Of a stretch of DNA of 64,000 nt, positions 31,847 to 41,644 are shown piece by piece. Under the pieces are notes generated by a model. The model saw only the letters and a list, made by a program, of their open reading frames with translations, did not search any database and was not told the DNA's origin. The position numbers and the translations under genes are program-made. Numbering within the stretch: position 1 is the first letter of the stretch; each line of letters opens with the position of its first letter. Origin of the DNA: an uncultured Alphaproteobacteria bacterium (GTDB lineage Bacteria > Pseudomonadota > Alphaproteobacteria > HIMB59); NCBI GenBank assembly GCA_902611415.1, contig CACLZM010000002.1, positions 62,001 to 126,000 on the forward strand, read 5' to 3'.

Positions 31847-32632
31847 TTAGATTTTAACCTCTTGAATAAATTTTTTAAGGCTTTTAAGGTACTTATTAAA
31901 ATCCATCTTTATATCAAAATATTTTTGAATCAGAGCTGAGCCAATTATAACACCATCTGCATTTGTTTTTTTGGATATATCAATGACATCTTTTTTAGAC
32001 TTGATCCCAAATCCAACTAAAACAGGAACAGAAGACATTTTTTTTATAGATTTAACATTTTTATTTATTTCTTTGTAATCTAATTTATTTGAACCAGTGA
32101 TTCCAGTTGCTGATATATAATAGATGAATCCTTTTGAATTTTTTAAAAGTTTTTGAGATCTTTTCTTATCTGTCATTGGAGAGATTAACTTAATCAAGTG
32201 GATGTTATTTTTAGACAATGACTTTTTGATTGCATCTTCTTCTTCAAAAGGCAAATCAACAATTATTATACCATCAACAATACTTTTAATATTTTTGATG
32301 AATTTATTTAATCCAAATTTACGGACAGTATTTAAATAACACATAATGACAAATGAAGTATTATATTTAGATTTACTTAATTCTTTGATTAAATTAAGTG
32401 ATTGTTGTGTTGATAATTTTGATCTAAGTGCAAGTTTATTTGCCTCTTGGATAATAGGGCCATCTGCCATCGGATCAGAAAAAGGAAGCCCAAACTCAAT
32501 AATATCTGGTTGATAAGATAACATTTCATTAAAAACCTTTTTACTTTGATTTAGTGTAGGAAAACCACACGTCATAAATAACGAGAGTATTTTTTTTTTA
32601 GGAAGAGTGTCTAGATTATTCATCTGCATCAA
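31847..32632 (-). CDS. trpA: Tryptophan synthase alpha subunit
   Basis: 261 residues. The catalytic Glu and Asp lie in [19 protein letters not shown], and the phosphate-binding end has [10 protein letters not shown] and [11 protein letters not shown]. It releases indole from indole-3-glycerol phosphate and channels it to TrpB. The start overlaps the trpB end by 17 bases; one of the first in-frame ATG codons (MMQMNN) is used. Confidence 0.95.
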   Translation of the reverse strand: MMQMNNLDTLPKKKILSLFMTCGFPTLNQSKKVFNEMLSYQPDIIEFGLPFSDPMADGPIIQEANKLALRSKLSTQQSLNLIKELSKSKYNTSFVIMCYLNTVRKFGLNKFIKNIKSIVDGIIIVDLPFEEEDAIKKSLSKNNIHLIKLISPMTDKKRSQKLLKNSKGFIYYISATGITGSNKLDYKEINKNVKSIKKMSSVPVLVGFGIKSKKDVIDISKKTNADGVIIGSALIQKYFDIKMDFNKYLKSLKKFIQEVKI

Positions 32633-33821
32633 ATCCTATTGCTTTAGCTGCAGTAAATAAATCTTTATCACCTCGTCCACACAAATTTAAAATTACAACT
32701 TTGTTTTTATGTTTATTTTTAAATGCTTTAATTAAGTAGGCTAGGGCATGGGAAGGCTCTAGTGCAGGAATAATTCCCTCTAGTTTTGAACATGTTTGAA
32801 ATGCTTCAAGAGCTTCTTTATCAGTTATACCAAAGTATTTAACTCTTTTAATATCTTTTAAGTAGGAGTGTTCAGGCCCTACACCAGGATAATCGAGACC
32901 AGCTGAAATAGAATGAGCCTCTTTTATTTGCCCATCATTGTCTTGTAAGACATAACTGTAACTACCATGCAAAATACCGGGAGTTCCAGATGTCATTGTA
33001 GCAGCTGTTTCTTCTGTTTTAGCGCCTCTACCAGCTGCCTCAACTCCAATAATCTTTACCTTTTTATCATTTAAAAATGGATAAAATAAACCCATTGCAT
33101 TTGATCCGCCTCCAACGCAAGCTATCAAATAATCTGGTAGTTTTTTCTCTACTTTTAATATTTGTTCTCTAGCTTCTTTTCCAATTACAGATTGAAAATC
33201 TCTTACCATTTTTGGATAGGGGTGAGGGCCAGCTGTAGAGCCAATAATATAAAAGGTATCTCTAACGTTTTTAATCCAATCTCTTAAAGCTTCATTCATC
33301 GCATCTTTTAACGATTTACTACCAGATTCAACCTGAATAATGGTGGCACCCAGAAGCTTCATTCTAAAAACATTAGGTTTTTGTCTCTCGATGTCTTTAG
33401 ACCCCATGTAAATATAACAAGGAAGACCAAAAAGAGCACAAACAGTAGCTGTTGCAACTCCGTGTTGTCCGGCACCAGTTTCAGCTATAATTCTTGTTTT
33501 GCCCATTTTTTTTGCAAGGAGTATTTGTCCTAGGCAATTATTGATTTTATGGGCTCCTGTATGATTTAGCTCATCTCTTTTAAAATATACTCTTGGTCCA
33601 TTAATATATTTAGATAAATTTTTAGCAAAGTGCAAAGATGAGGGCCTACCTACGTAGTTTTTAAAAAGATCATTCAGCTCTTTTATAAATTTTTTATCCT
33701 TTTGAATTTTTTTGTAAGATTTATCTAAATTTAATAATAGGGGCATTAATGTTTCTGAGACATACATGCCTCCGAACTCACCAAATCTTCCAACAGAGTT
33801 AGGTTGTTTATAAGTTTTCAT
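32616..33821 (-). CDS. trpB: Tryptophan synthase beta subunit
   Basis: 401 residues. [19 protein letters not shown] opens the protein, the PLP lysine is in [13 protein letters not shown], and the phosphate of PLP is held by GGGSNAMG. It condenses indole with serine to make tryptophan. It overlaps trpF by one base and trpA by 17, a compact operon typical of streamlined genomes. Confidence 0.97.
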   Translation of the reverse strand: MKTYKQPNSVGRFGEFGGMYVSETLMPLLLNLDKSYKKIQKDKKFIKELNDLFKNYVGRPSSLHFAKNLSKYINGPRVYFKRDELNHTGAHKINNCLGQILLAKKMGKTRIIAETGAGQHGVATATVCALFGLPCYIYMGSKDIERQKPNVFRMKLLGATIIQVESGSKSLKDAMNEALRDWIKNVRDTFYIIGSTAGPHPYPKMVRDFQSVIGKEAREQILKVEKKLPDYLIACVGGGSNAMGLFYPFLNDKKVKIIGVEAAGRGAKTEETAATMTSGTPGILHGSYSYVLQDNDGQIKEAHSISAGLDYPGVGPEHSYLKDIKRVKYFGITDKEALEAFQTCSKLEGIIPALEPSHALAYLIKAFKNKHKNKVVILNLCGRGDKDLFTAAKAIGFDADE

Positions 33822-34447
33822 TAATTATAAATCGATGAAATAATACCATCTATCAAAGTAAGGCTTTTTTCACCTGGTTGTTCCTCTACACCAGAATTTA
33901 TATCAACAAAATCCGCACCTGTTAAGCTAATTGCTTTTTTGATATTAGTGACATTTAGACCTCCCGATAAAATATAAGGAAGTTTTTTTATATTTTTAAA
34001 ATCAGACCAATCCCAAGTTGTATTGTTTCCTCCAGGCATCTGATTTGAAGAGGGTTTCGCTTCGATGAGGAACCGATCTACATCAATTAACCCAGTAGTT
34101 TTAAAATCTTCTGGGGATATTGATTTATATATCTTTTTCTTAAATTTACTTTTAATTTCACTTATTAAGTTTTGATCTTCATTACCATGAAGTTGAATTA
34201 TGTCAAAATCAAAAATTTCTAATTTATTTTTAATTTCATCAATTGATGGATTAACAAAAACACCCACAAATTTGTCTTTATGTGTTTTAAAATATTGGTT
34301 AACAAGAGCTAACGTTTCAGTATCTATAAACCTCGGACTCTTTTCATAAAAAATTAACCCTTGATAAGAGATATTTAAATCAAGACAGTGGTTAATAATA
34401 GCTGGATTATTTTGTCCACAAATTTTTATCTTTATGTTGTTCGCCAT
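33821..34447 (-). CDS. trpF: Phosphoribosylanthranilate isomerase
   Basis: 208 residues with a TIM-barrel pattern: [10 protein letters not shown] holds the catalytic Cys, then [18 protein letters not shown], and the end [14 protein letters not shown] with [14 protein letters not shown] binding phosphate. The general acid Asp is in TTWDWSD. It overlaps pyrF by 41 bases, a long overlap in which the last residues of PyrF are read in another frame. Confidence 0.93.
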   Translation of the reverse strand: MANNIKIKICGQNNPAIINHCLDLNISYQGLIFYEKSPRFIDTETLALVNQYFKTHKDKFVGVFVNPSIDEIKNKLEIFDFDIIQLHGNEDQNLISEIKSKFKKKIYKSISPEDFKTTGLIDVDRFLIEAKPSSNQMPGGNNTTWDWSDFKNIKKLPYILSGGLNVTNIKKAISLTGADFVDINSGVEEQPGEKSLTLIDGIISSIYN

Positions 34448-35114
34448 ATTTTTTTAATAATTCTAACGGTTTTTTGCTTTCTATTAATTCTCTACCTATT
34501 ACAACAAAGCTAGCACCATCTTGTAAAGCATTATGAGCAAAAGTAACTCTTTTTTGATCATCATTTCTGGCAAACATTTTAACACCAGGTGTTATTTTGA
34601 TTAATTTATTAAATTCTCCTAAAACTCTTAGATCATTACCTGAACAAACAAGGCCATGAATATTTACATTATTAGCGATTTCAGTAAATTTTTTTACAAG
34701 TTTTTTTGTATTTCTTTCTTTATATATTTTTTTGCTATCATTTCCATCTAAGCTCGTCAATAAGGTTACACCTAAAATTTTAGTTTTAAGTTTATTTTTC
34801 TTAATAGAGTTTACGGCAGCTTTCATCATCTCTTTACCTCCTGATATATGCAAGGTAAGAAAATCAGGGTTTATATTCGATAAAGAGTCTATAGCACTCT
34901 TAACTGTGTTCGGTATATCATGAAGTTTTAAATCAAGGAATAATTTACATTTTGATTTTTTAATTTCTGAAATAAGCTTGATTGAATGATTGTTATAAAA
35001 AGATCTATATCCCACTTTAAAACCATAAACATGGCGGTATAGTTTTTTAACAATATTAATATTTTGAGTGTTCGACTTTAGGTCTAGGGCTATAAAAGAT
35101 TTAAGTTTTTTCAT
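34407..35114 (-). CDS. pyrF: Orotidine 5'-phosphate decarboxylase
   Basis: 235 residues. FIALDLKSN, the catalytic FLDLKLHDIPNTV with its Lys-Asp network, and TPGVKMF near the phosphate site identify the family. It makes UMP in the last step of pyrimidine synthesis. The 5' end overlaps ihfB and the 3' end overlaps trpF. Confidence 0.95.
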   Translation of the reverse strand: MKKLKSFIALDLKSNTQNINIVKKLYRHVYGFKVGYRSFYNNHSIKLISEIKKSKCKLFLDLKLHDIPNTVKSAIDSLSNINPDFLTLHISGGKEMMKAAVNSIKKNKLKTKILGVTLLTSLDGNDSKKIYKERNTKKLVKKFTEIANNVNIHGLVCSGNDLRVLGEFNKLIKITPGVKMFARNDDQKRVTFAHNALQDGASFVVIGRELIESKKPLELLKKYGEQHKDKNLWTK

Positions 35115-35406
35115 TTAACTTTTTATTTATATTCTCACTTGCTTTGAATTTAACCTTCCACTTGGAGGGGATATAAATTTTTTTCTTATTTCTAGGATCA
35201 GAGCCGTATCTAGAATTCATAAATTTAGATTTAAAAGTACCAAAATTCCTTAACTCTATAGGGATATGATTAGAAATATTTTTCTCTAAAGTATCAAAAA
35301 ACCTTTTAAATATATCTTTGTTAATTTTAGGTGTTAGATCTTTTTCTGATTCTAAATAAGTCCTCAAAATATCAGACTTATTCTTTTTTAGGTTCCTTGT
35401 CCTCAT
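35101..35406 (-). CDS. ihfB: Integration host factor beta-like DNA-bending protein
   Basis: About 101 residues from an ATG at 35406; the track start at 35421 lies deeper in rpsA. The HU/IHF fold is seen in KSDILRTYLESEKDLTPK, IELRNFGTFKSKFMNSRYGSDPRNKKKIYIPSKW, where the GxF and RxGxDPR-like beta-arm motifs are present. The place directly after rpsA is the classic IHF-beta locus. The alternative is an HU-type homodimer, since no IHF-alpha gene is in the window. Confidence 0.85.
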   Translation of the reverse strand: MRTRNLKKNKSDILRTYLESEKDLTPKINKDIFKRFFDTLEKNISNHIPIELRNFGTFKSKFMNSRYGSDPRNKKKIYIPSKWKVKFKASENINKKLNEKT

Positions 35407-37075
35407 CCAAAGCCTTGCCAAGAATATCCCCTAAAACTGAACCAGATGATTTAGATCCATATTTTTCTAATAAACTTTGTTCCTCATCTATTTCTAATTG
35501 TCTTATTGATAGTGAAAATTTTCGGTTAGTAAGATCAATAGAACTAATTTTAGCGTCAATTTTTTGACCTTCGTTATATCTAGATATATTCTGTTCCTCT
35601 TTATTTTTTGAAAGCTCTTTTCTTCTTATCGTAGTCTCTATAAAGTTGGCTACTTCAACATCAATTCCGTTGTTGCTAATTTTAGTGATTTTAGCAGAAA
35701 CAATGTCACCTTTTGATTTATCTTTGAAAAATTCATTAAAGGGATCATTAGATAGTTGTTTAATACCAAAACTAATTTTTTCTTTTTCTGGGTCAATTTC
35801 TAAAATCTTAACTTTGATGTTTTGCCCTTTTTGATATTTTTTTAATGTTCTATCACCATTAGTGTCTGTCCATGACAAATCATTTTTATGTATCAATCCA
35901 TCAATATTTTCATTTAGTTTTGCGAATATGCCAAACTCTGTAATATTTTTAATCTCAGTATCAATGGTTTGATCTTTTCTGTATTCATTAAGAATATTTT
36001 CCCATGGATTTGGCTCCGTTTGTTTAATTCCAAGACTTATTCTTTTCTTTTCTTTATCAATTTCTAAAATCTTCACTCTGATGTTAAAGCCAACCTCTAA
36101 AATTTTATTTGGATGTATATTTTTTTTTGTCCAACTAATATCATTAGAGTGCACTAAACCCTCTAAATCTTTTTCAGTAAGTTGAACAAAAGCACCATAG
36201 TCAGTTATATGTGTTATTTTGCCATCATATATTTCATCGAGGCTAATCTTTTCCTCTATTTTTTCCCAAGGGTCATCTTTTAGCTGTTTGTACCCTAAGC
36301 TAATTTTATCTGAGTCATCAGACACTTTAAGAATTTTAAATTCGTACTTTTTTCCAATCTCTAATACATCTGAGGGATGATTAATCCTACTCCATGAAAT
36401 ATCACTTAGGTGAACTAATCCGTCAATACCACCCAAATCAACAAATGCTCCGTAGTCTGTAAATGTTTTTACTTTACCTGTGACAACGGAATTATTTTGT
36501 GATTTTGATAAAATTTGATTTTTAATTTCTTTTTGCTTTTCCTCAAGTATAGCTTTTCTTGATACAACTATATTTCCTTTAGAATAATCCATTTTTAAGA
36601 TCTCAAAAGTTTCTTCAGTCTTAATAAGATGGCTCACATCTCTGACAGGACGTAAATCTATTTGACTCAAGGGTAAAAATGCGTTTGTCCCCATAATTTT
36701 CACATAAAGGCCAGCTTTGGCTTTACCAACTATGAAACCTTTTACTCTTTCTTTATTGTCAAATAGTTTTTGAAGTTTTTCCCATGATTTCATTTTGATA
36801 GCTTTTTCATGAGATACTTTTACGTTACCCTCTCTGTCCTCTAGTTTTTCAACAAATACTTCAATAACTTTTCCTGTTTTTAAATCATCCGATGATCCTG
36901 TATTTAAAAATTCTTCTTTAGGTATTTGGCCTTCACTTTTATATCCAATATCAACAGTTATATATTGATCACTTATTTTAAGAATAGTTCCAGAAATTAT
37001 CTTATTTGCCGATATTGCGTTCTTAGTCTCGAATTGTTTTTCTAGCAATTTGCTATATTCGTCATTAGAAATCAT
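35378..37075 (-). CDS. rpsA: 30S ribosomal protein S1
   Basis: 565 residues with six S1 RNA-binding repeats. The first two are divergent and ribosome-binding. The later ones show the repeated pattern of a YGAFV or FGIFA strand followed by GLVHxxDISW (FTDYGAFVDLGGIDGLVH, ITDYGAFVQL). The length is normal for alphaproteobacteria. S1 binds mRNA leaders during initiation. In many relatives cmk lies between aroA and rpsA; here that slot is a 69-base gap. Confidence 0.97.
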   Translation of the reverse strand: MISNDEYSKLLEKQFETKNAISANKIISGTILKISDQYITVDIGYKSEGQIPKEEFLNTGSSDDLKTGKVIEVFVEKLEDREGNVKVSHEKAIKMKSWEKLQKLFDNKERVKGFIVGKAKAGLYVKIMGTNAFLPLSQIDLRPVRDVSHLIKTEETFEILKMDYSKGNIVVSRKAILEEKQKEIKNQILSKSQNNSVVTGKVKTFTDYGAFVDLGGIDGLVHLSDISWSRINHPSDVLEIGKKYEFKILKVSDDSDKISLGYKQLKDDPWEKIEEKISLDEIYDGKITHITDYGAFVQLTEKDLEGLVHSNDISWTKKNIHPNKILEVGFNIRVKILEIDKEKKRISLGIKQTEPNPWENILNEYRKDQTIDTEIKNITEFGIFAKLNENIDGLIHKNDLSWTDTNGDRTLKKYQKGQNIKVKILEIDPEKEKISFGIKQLSNDPFNEFFKDKSKGDIVSAKITKISNNGIDVEVANFIETTIRRKELSKNKEEQNISRYNEGQKIDAKISSIDLTNRKFSLSIRQLEIDEEQSLLEKYGSKSSGSVLGDILGKALDEDKEPKKE

Positions 37076-37144
37076 TAGTCATTATTTACCTTTCGGATTG
37101 AATTAGGTCCTTTTAAAGTTTTATTGGTGTTTTTCAAGAAAAAA

Positions 37145-38443
37145 TTAATTACTAAATTTTGATATATCTTGGAAAAATGTCGGATAGCTTGTTTTTACAC
37201 ACGATTTGTCTTTAATTATATTATTTTTTTTACAAATCATATTTGCGATAAAAAAAGACATTAATATTCTATGGTCTTCATTATGTTTGATAATGGCATT
37301 ACCCTTCTTTAAATAATGATTACCATAAACATATAGATCATAATTTCTAATTTTAGATTTTACTCCAATTTTTATTAAATTTTCATGTATTAATTTCAAT
37401 CTGTTGCTCTCTTTCACTGTAAGCTCTTTTAATCCTTTAAAAATTGTCAAACCCTTTGCAAATGATGCGGCTATAGATAAAATTGGAATTTCATCCACCT
37501 GTAAAGGGACATCCTTAGACTTTAGTGTGATTGATTTCAAATTTCTCTTTTGTTCGATTTTAATATCAGCAATTAATTCATTATGAACTTTTCTTTTGCC
37601 AATTAATTTTATATTGCCCCCCATTTTTTTTAGAGTTTTTATGAAACCTATTCTGGTTTTATTAAAAAGTATATTTTTAACAACAAGATTTGATCCAGGT
37701 TTTAAACAAGCTGCCGAAATAAAAAATGCTGCTGATGATGGATCACCCGGAACTTTATAATTTATAACTCTTAAATTTTTATTATTTTTCATTTCTATAA
37801 ATCTAAATTTAGAGCTCTCTTTTACTTTTATATTATATCCCATAGACTTGAGCATGTTCTCAGTATGATTTCTTGTAGTTTTAAATTCTTTAATTTTAAC
37901 AGTTCCATTAGTATTTAAAGCTGAAAGCATAATAGCACTTTTAATTTGAGCAGATGGAATTATTATTTCAAAAGATAATGGCACTGCATTTCCAGTCCCA
38001 TTTAATGAAATAGGTGGAAACAAGTTTTTATTTAATTTAATCGTTGCCCCTATTCTAACCAAGTGTTCAGTGACCCTTTTCATTGGTCTTTTGCTCAAAG
38101 ATCTATCTCCAACTAGTGTTGCTTTGATATTATTTGAAGAAATTAAACCAGTTATAAGCCTGATACCAGTTCCTGAATTACCAAAATCAATTTTTTTATT
38201 TGGTTGAAATAGTGCTCCTGGTGGAATACCAAAAATAATATATTTATTTCCTTCTTTCTTTATTTTCACACCCAATAATTTCATTGCTTTTAGTGTATTA
38301 AACACATCCTCACCCTCTAATAGATTATAAATTTCAGATTTACCGATTGCTTGCCCAGCCAGAATTAAAATTCTATGGCTTATTGACTTATCGCCAGGAG
38401 GATAATATGTGCCTTTTATAGAACTACGTTTATTTAAAGGCAT
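37145..38443 (-). CDS. aroA: 3-phosphoshikimate 1-carboxyvinyltransferase (EPSP synthase)
   Basis: 432 residues. GTYYPPGDKSISHRILILAG at the start and FGNSGTGIRLITGL bind shikimate phosphate and PEP; SLSKRPMKRV and VKESNRLKLI are further family motifs. It makes EPSP in the shikimate pathway, upstream of the trp genes in this same window. The gene sits four bases before lptB. Confidence 0.95.
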   Translation of the reverse strand: MPLNKRSSIKGTYYPPGDKSISHRILILAGQAIGKSEIYNLLEGEDVFNTLKAMKLLGVKIKKEGNKYIIFGIPPGALFQPNKKIDFGNSGTGIRLITGLISSNNIKATLVGDRSLSKRPMKRVTEHLVRIGATIKLNKNLFPPISLNGTGNAVPLSFEIIIPSAQIKSAIMLSALNTNGTVKIKEFKTTRNHTENMLKSMGYNIKVKESSKFRFIEMKNNKNLRVINYKVPGDPSSAAFFISAACLKPGSNLVVKNILFNKTRIGFIKTLKKMGGNIKLIGKRKVHNELIADIKIEQKRNLKSITLKSKDVPLQVDEIPILSIAASFAKGLTIFKGLKELTVKESNRLKLIHENLIKIGVKSKIRNYDLYVYGNHYLKKGNAIIKHNEDHRILMSFFIANMICKKNNIIKDKSCVKTSYPTFFQDISKFSN

Positions 38444-38447
38444 AAAG

Positions 38448-39164
38448 CTAATTATAACTCTTGCCTAAGTAAATTTTTTTGACAAAGTTATCAGAAGTAA
38501 TATCTTTTGGACTACCTGATTTAATGATCTCACCATTATAAATAATATACCCATAGTCAACAATACTTAAGGCTTCTTTAACATTATGGTCAGTAATAAT
38601 CATTCCTATATTCAATTTTTTTAGTAATGAAATTGTTGATTTAACTTCTTCGATAGCTATTGGATCTATACCAGCAAAAGGCTCATCTAGTAGAAGAAAT
38701 TTTGGACCACTTGCTAATGCTCTAGCAATCTCAGTTCTTCTTCTCTCACCCCCTGATAACAATTTACCTTTAGTTCTTTGAAAATTACTCAAAGAGAATT
38801 GTTTAATTAAATTTTCAGTAATTTGTCTTGAATTATTTTTATTGTGAAATAGTTCTGCTATCGAAAAAATATTGTCGTAGACACTTAAGTCTCTAAAAAT
38901 TGATGCCTCTTGAGGTAAATATGAGATACCTAGTTTTGTTCTTAAGCTAAGACTTTTATCATTTAAAATATTATCATCTAGTAAGATTTTTCCTAGATCA
39001 GGAGATGTAAAACCAGCTATGATATTAAAGAGAGTTGTCTTTCCACTTCCATTTGGCCCAAGCAAACCATTAATTAGATTGCTTTTAAATTCGATATTAA
39101 TTTTGTTGAGTGCTTTTTTTGTTTTAAAGCTTTTACTTACTTCAATTAGCTTAATTGTTTGCAT
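38448..39164 (-). CDS. lptB: LPS export ABC transporter ATPase
   Basis: 238 residues. Walker A GPNGSGKTTLFN, signature LSGGERRRTEIARAL, Walker B FLLLDEPFAGID, and the switch His in ITDHNVKEAL are all intact. It powers LPS extraction from the inner membrane with LptFG, which are not in this window. It overlaps lptA by 14 bases. The rpoN and hpf genes that often follow lptB are absent here. Confidence 0.95.
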   Translation of the reverse strand: MQTIKLIEVSKSFKTKKALNKINIEFKSNLINGLLGPNGSGKTTLFNIIAGFTSPDLGKILLDDNILNDKSLSLRTKLGISYLPQEASIFRDLSVYDNIFSIAELFHNKNNSRQITENLIKQFSLSNFQRTKGKLLSGGERRRTEIARALASGPKFLLLDEPFAGIDPIAIEEVKSTISLLKKLNIGMIITDHNVKEALSIVDYGYIIYNGEIIKSGSPKDITSDNFVKKIYLGKSYN

Positions 39165-39657
39165 TATCTTCTAATAAAACTTCAACAAGAGATTCTTTAT
39201 CTGCTGAATTTAGTATCCTCTTATTGTTATCTATATCAGCTATTAATTCATTTCCAGTTAGTAATCTTGTTGATGACTCAATTGAGACATTACCAATAAG
39301 TTTTATTATATTATCATCTCTTGTGTATATGGCATAATTACCTTTAAAGGTCTCTTCTTTAAATTTAATTACCACATTATCAAAAAGTTCTATGATTGTG
39401 AAAACCTCATCATTTTTTTCTTCTATGTAATTAGCAATCATTTTATCGGCAAAAGCTATAAATTTATCATTTTTGAATTCTACGTTTCCATGAGCAGTAT
39501 AACTTTTGTTTTCTGAGTCCCAGACCAAGCTTTTACCAGCCTTAACATAGCTTTCACTATTTGCATTAAAAACAAATATAAAAAAAAACATTAAGTAAAG
39601 TAATTTATTTATTAATGACAAATTCAACCTCACCACTAAAAAATATTTTACCATCAT
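39151..39657 (-). CDS. lptA: LPS transport periplasmic protein LptA
   Basis: 168 residues, small even for LptA. A signal sequence (LLYLMFFFIFVFNANSES) precedes an OstA-like jellyroll: YTAHGNVEFKNDKFIAFADKM and FKGNYAIYTRDDNIIKLIGN are two turns of the repeated strand pattern. It bridges LPS across the periplasm. The start may be later than the track ATG, because the first ten residues overlap lptC and are not signal-like. Confidence 0.85.
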   Translation of the reverse strand: MMVKYFLVVRLNLSLINKLLYLMFFFIFVFNANSESYVKAGKSLVWDSENKSYTAHGNVEFKNDKFIAFADKMIANYIEEKNDEVFTIIELFDNVVIKFKEETFKGNYAIYTRDDNIIKLIGNVSIESSTRLLTGNELIADIDNNKRILNSADKESLVEVLLEDNANN

Positions 39658-40033
39658 AATCTTGATTTTTAAAACCTTGCGCTTTCAATATGCCCATTTT
39701 ATTAATTACTTCAACCGGCTCATTGCTATTTGAAATTTCTTTAGAAATATTGATTGATATATTTTTTCCATAAATTTTATATTCTTTGTTTTCTAAGTAT
39801 GATTTTCCCTCGAGGTAAATATTATCGTCATCAATTTTATTTAATTTTTCGGAACCTACTTTAGTAATTCCTGAGTTACTCAAAACGATACTTGAAAAAT
39901 TTTCTACAGTTATAGTTTTTTGACTAAAGTTTTCAGTTAATGGTTTTTTATTAACAAAGTATATATAAAGCTGTATTCCAAAAATAATTATAATAAATAT
40001 GTTTATAGTTTTCTTATTAAAGTAATTAATCAT
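39605..40033 (-). CDS. lptC: LPS export protein LptC
   Basis: 142 residues. A single N-terminal membrane helix (TINIFIIIIFGIQLYIYFV) is followed by a short periplasmic LptC/OstA-like beta domain (GKNISINISKEISN, GILKAQGFKNQDYDGKIFF). It is shorter than E. coli LptC (191 residues). It overlaps kdsD by eight bases and lptA by 53. Confidence 0.8.
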   Translation of the reverse strand: MINYFNKKTINIFIIIIFGIQLYIYFVNKKPLTENFSQKTITVENFSSIVLSNSGITKVGSEKLNKIDDDNIYLEGKSYLENKEYKIYGKNISINISKEISNSNEPVEVINKMGILKAQGFKNQDYDGKIFFSGEVEFVINK

Positions 40034-40973
40034 TTTCCAAACATTGTTTTAGATTAACTATACCAATTGGTTTACCCTGGTTTTCTATAATAAGACTCGT
40101 AATAGAATGTTTATTCATCAGAACAATTGCTGATGAGATTAATAAATTACTCTTTGCCACTATTGGTTTACTCTTCATAATTTTAGTAGCTTTTGCTTTC
40201 ATATTAATTTTTGCAATAGATCTTCTTAAATCACCATCTGTAATAATACCTTTAATTTTTTTAATTTTATCTAAAACCACAACACAACCATATTTTTTTT
40301 CAGTCATAACTAATACAGCATCAATAATAGTTGAGTTTGATTGTATAACAGGAATTTCAATATCCATAATTTCACCTAATGTTTTTAATTTTCTTCCTAT
40401 TTTTCCCCCCGGATGAAGCTCACTAAATGATTTTTTATCAAATTTTCTTAGACTTAATACAGAACAACAAAGAGCGTCACCAAGAGCTAAAGACATAGTA
40501 GTTGACGTAGTAGGTATTATTTGCAATCTATCAGCTTCTTTATGATTTGGTAGTATTAAATTTATATCTGAATTCTTTGATATCAAACTATTACTAGTGG
40601 AAGTAATTAATATAATTTTTATTTTTTTTTTCTTACTAAAATTTATCAAATCTGAGAGTTCTTGAGACTCTCCAGAATTAGATAAAATGATTAGTACATC
40701 ATCTTTTCCTATTATACCCATATCACCGTGACTTGCGTCAACTGGATTTAAATAAATTGCTGGTAAGCCAGTTGATGTAAAGGATGCAGCAATTTTTCCT
40801 GCAATATTTCCACTTTTTCCAACACCAGAAATTATTATTTTACCATTTTGTTTTGAAATTAATTCTACAGCCTCAACAAAATTTTTATCTAAACTTTTAG
40901 ATAACTTAGATAAAGCAATAGACTCTAGCTTTATTACATCCTGCCCTATTTTTTTTATTTTTGATTTAAACAT
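40026..40973 (-). CDS. kdsD: Arabinose-5-phosphate isomerase
   Basis: 315 residues. A SIS domain (ISGVGKSGNIAGKIAASFTS, ILSNSGESQEL, and HPGGKIGRKL) is followed by two CBS domains (about 205-315). KdsD converts ribulose 5-phosphate to arabinose 5-phosphate for the KDO core of LPS. Its place before lptC is standard. The presence of kdsD and lptABC means that this cell makes an LPS outer membrane. Confidence 0.93.
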   Translation of the reverse strand: MFKSKIKKIGQDVIKLESIALSKLSKSLDKNFVEAVELISKQNGKIIISGVGKSGNIAGKIAASFTSTGLPAIYLNPVDASHGDMGIIGKDDVLIILSNSGESQELSDLINFSKKKKIKIILITSTSNSLISKNSDINLILPNHKEADRLQIIPTTSTTMSLALGDALCCSVLSLRKFDKKSFSELHPGGKIGRKLKTLGEIMDIEIPVIQSNSTIIDAVLVMTEKKYGCVVVLDKIKKIKGIITDGDLRRSIAKINMKAKATKIMKSKPIVAKSNLLISSAIVLMNKHSITSLIIENQGKPIGIVNLKQCLEND

Positions 40974-40976
40974 TAA

Positions 40977-41609
40977 TTATTTGTGTGCAAAGATATCTAT
41001 ATTTTCCCATCCATCTAAATCTAAATCAACTCTTACTTCCATAAATTTCATTATTGATTTAAATAATTTTAATCTTTTTTGACTAAGCAATTTTTCATAA
41101 AGAGAGCTTTTTATTTCAGATAAATATAAAACATCATTAATTGCATATTCAATTTGTTTCTTAGTGAGTTTTTTTTTACTCCAATCAGATGACTGTTCTG
41201 TTTTATCTAATTGAGTATTTAATATTTCAGAAACTAAATCTTTGAGACCATGTTTTGAGGAGTATGTACGTGTTAATTTTGAGGCAACCTTTGTACAAAA
41301 AATATTTTTTACTTTTATTTTTAAATTTTCTTTTAAAACTGCCATATCAAATCGTCCAAAATGAAAGATTTTTGTAAGACTTTTATTTTCTAATAATATC
41401 TTTATATTTTTTGATAATTTCGGAGATAGGTCTTCTTCAAATTTTATTAGGTATACTTTTTTATCTGTCTCATTTCTTAATTGAATTAGACATAGCCTAT
41501 CTCTTTTAATGTTTAAACCAAGAGTTTCAGTGTCAATTGAGATGTCTCCTTTAAAAGTTTTTAAAACATTATTTGGCAGATCATTTTGAAATAATTGATA
41601 ATTTGACAT
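40977..41609 (-). CDS. rnd: Ribonuclease D-like 3'-5' exonuclease
   Basis: About 210 residues from MSNYQLFQND at 41609; the track start at 41645 adds 12 unlikely residues. DEDD motifs: SIDTETLGL, FHFGRFDMAVL, and YAINDVLYLSEI with Tyr before the last Asp (DEDDy). It lacks the HRDC domain of E. coli RNase D, as is usual in alphaproteobacteria. It trims tRNA and other RNA 3' ends. It diverges from the epimerase-like gene. Confidence 0.85.
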   Translation of the reverse strand: MSNYQLFQNDLPNNVLKTFKGDISIDTETLGLNIKRDRLCLIQLRNETDKKVYLIKFEEDLSPKLSKNIKILLENKSLTKIFHFGRFDMAVLKENLKIKVKNIFCTKVASKLTRTYSSKHGLKDLVSEILNTQLDKTEQSSDWSKKKLTKKQIEYAINDVLYLSEIKSSLYEKLLSQKRLKLFKSIMKFMEVRVDLDLDGWENIDIFAHK

Positions 41610-41644
41610 CTTAGAACATATATTTATATAAGATAGATAATACA

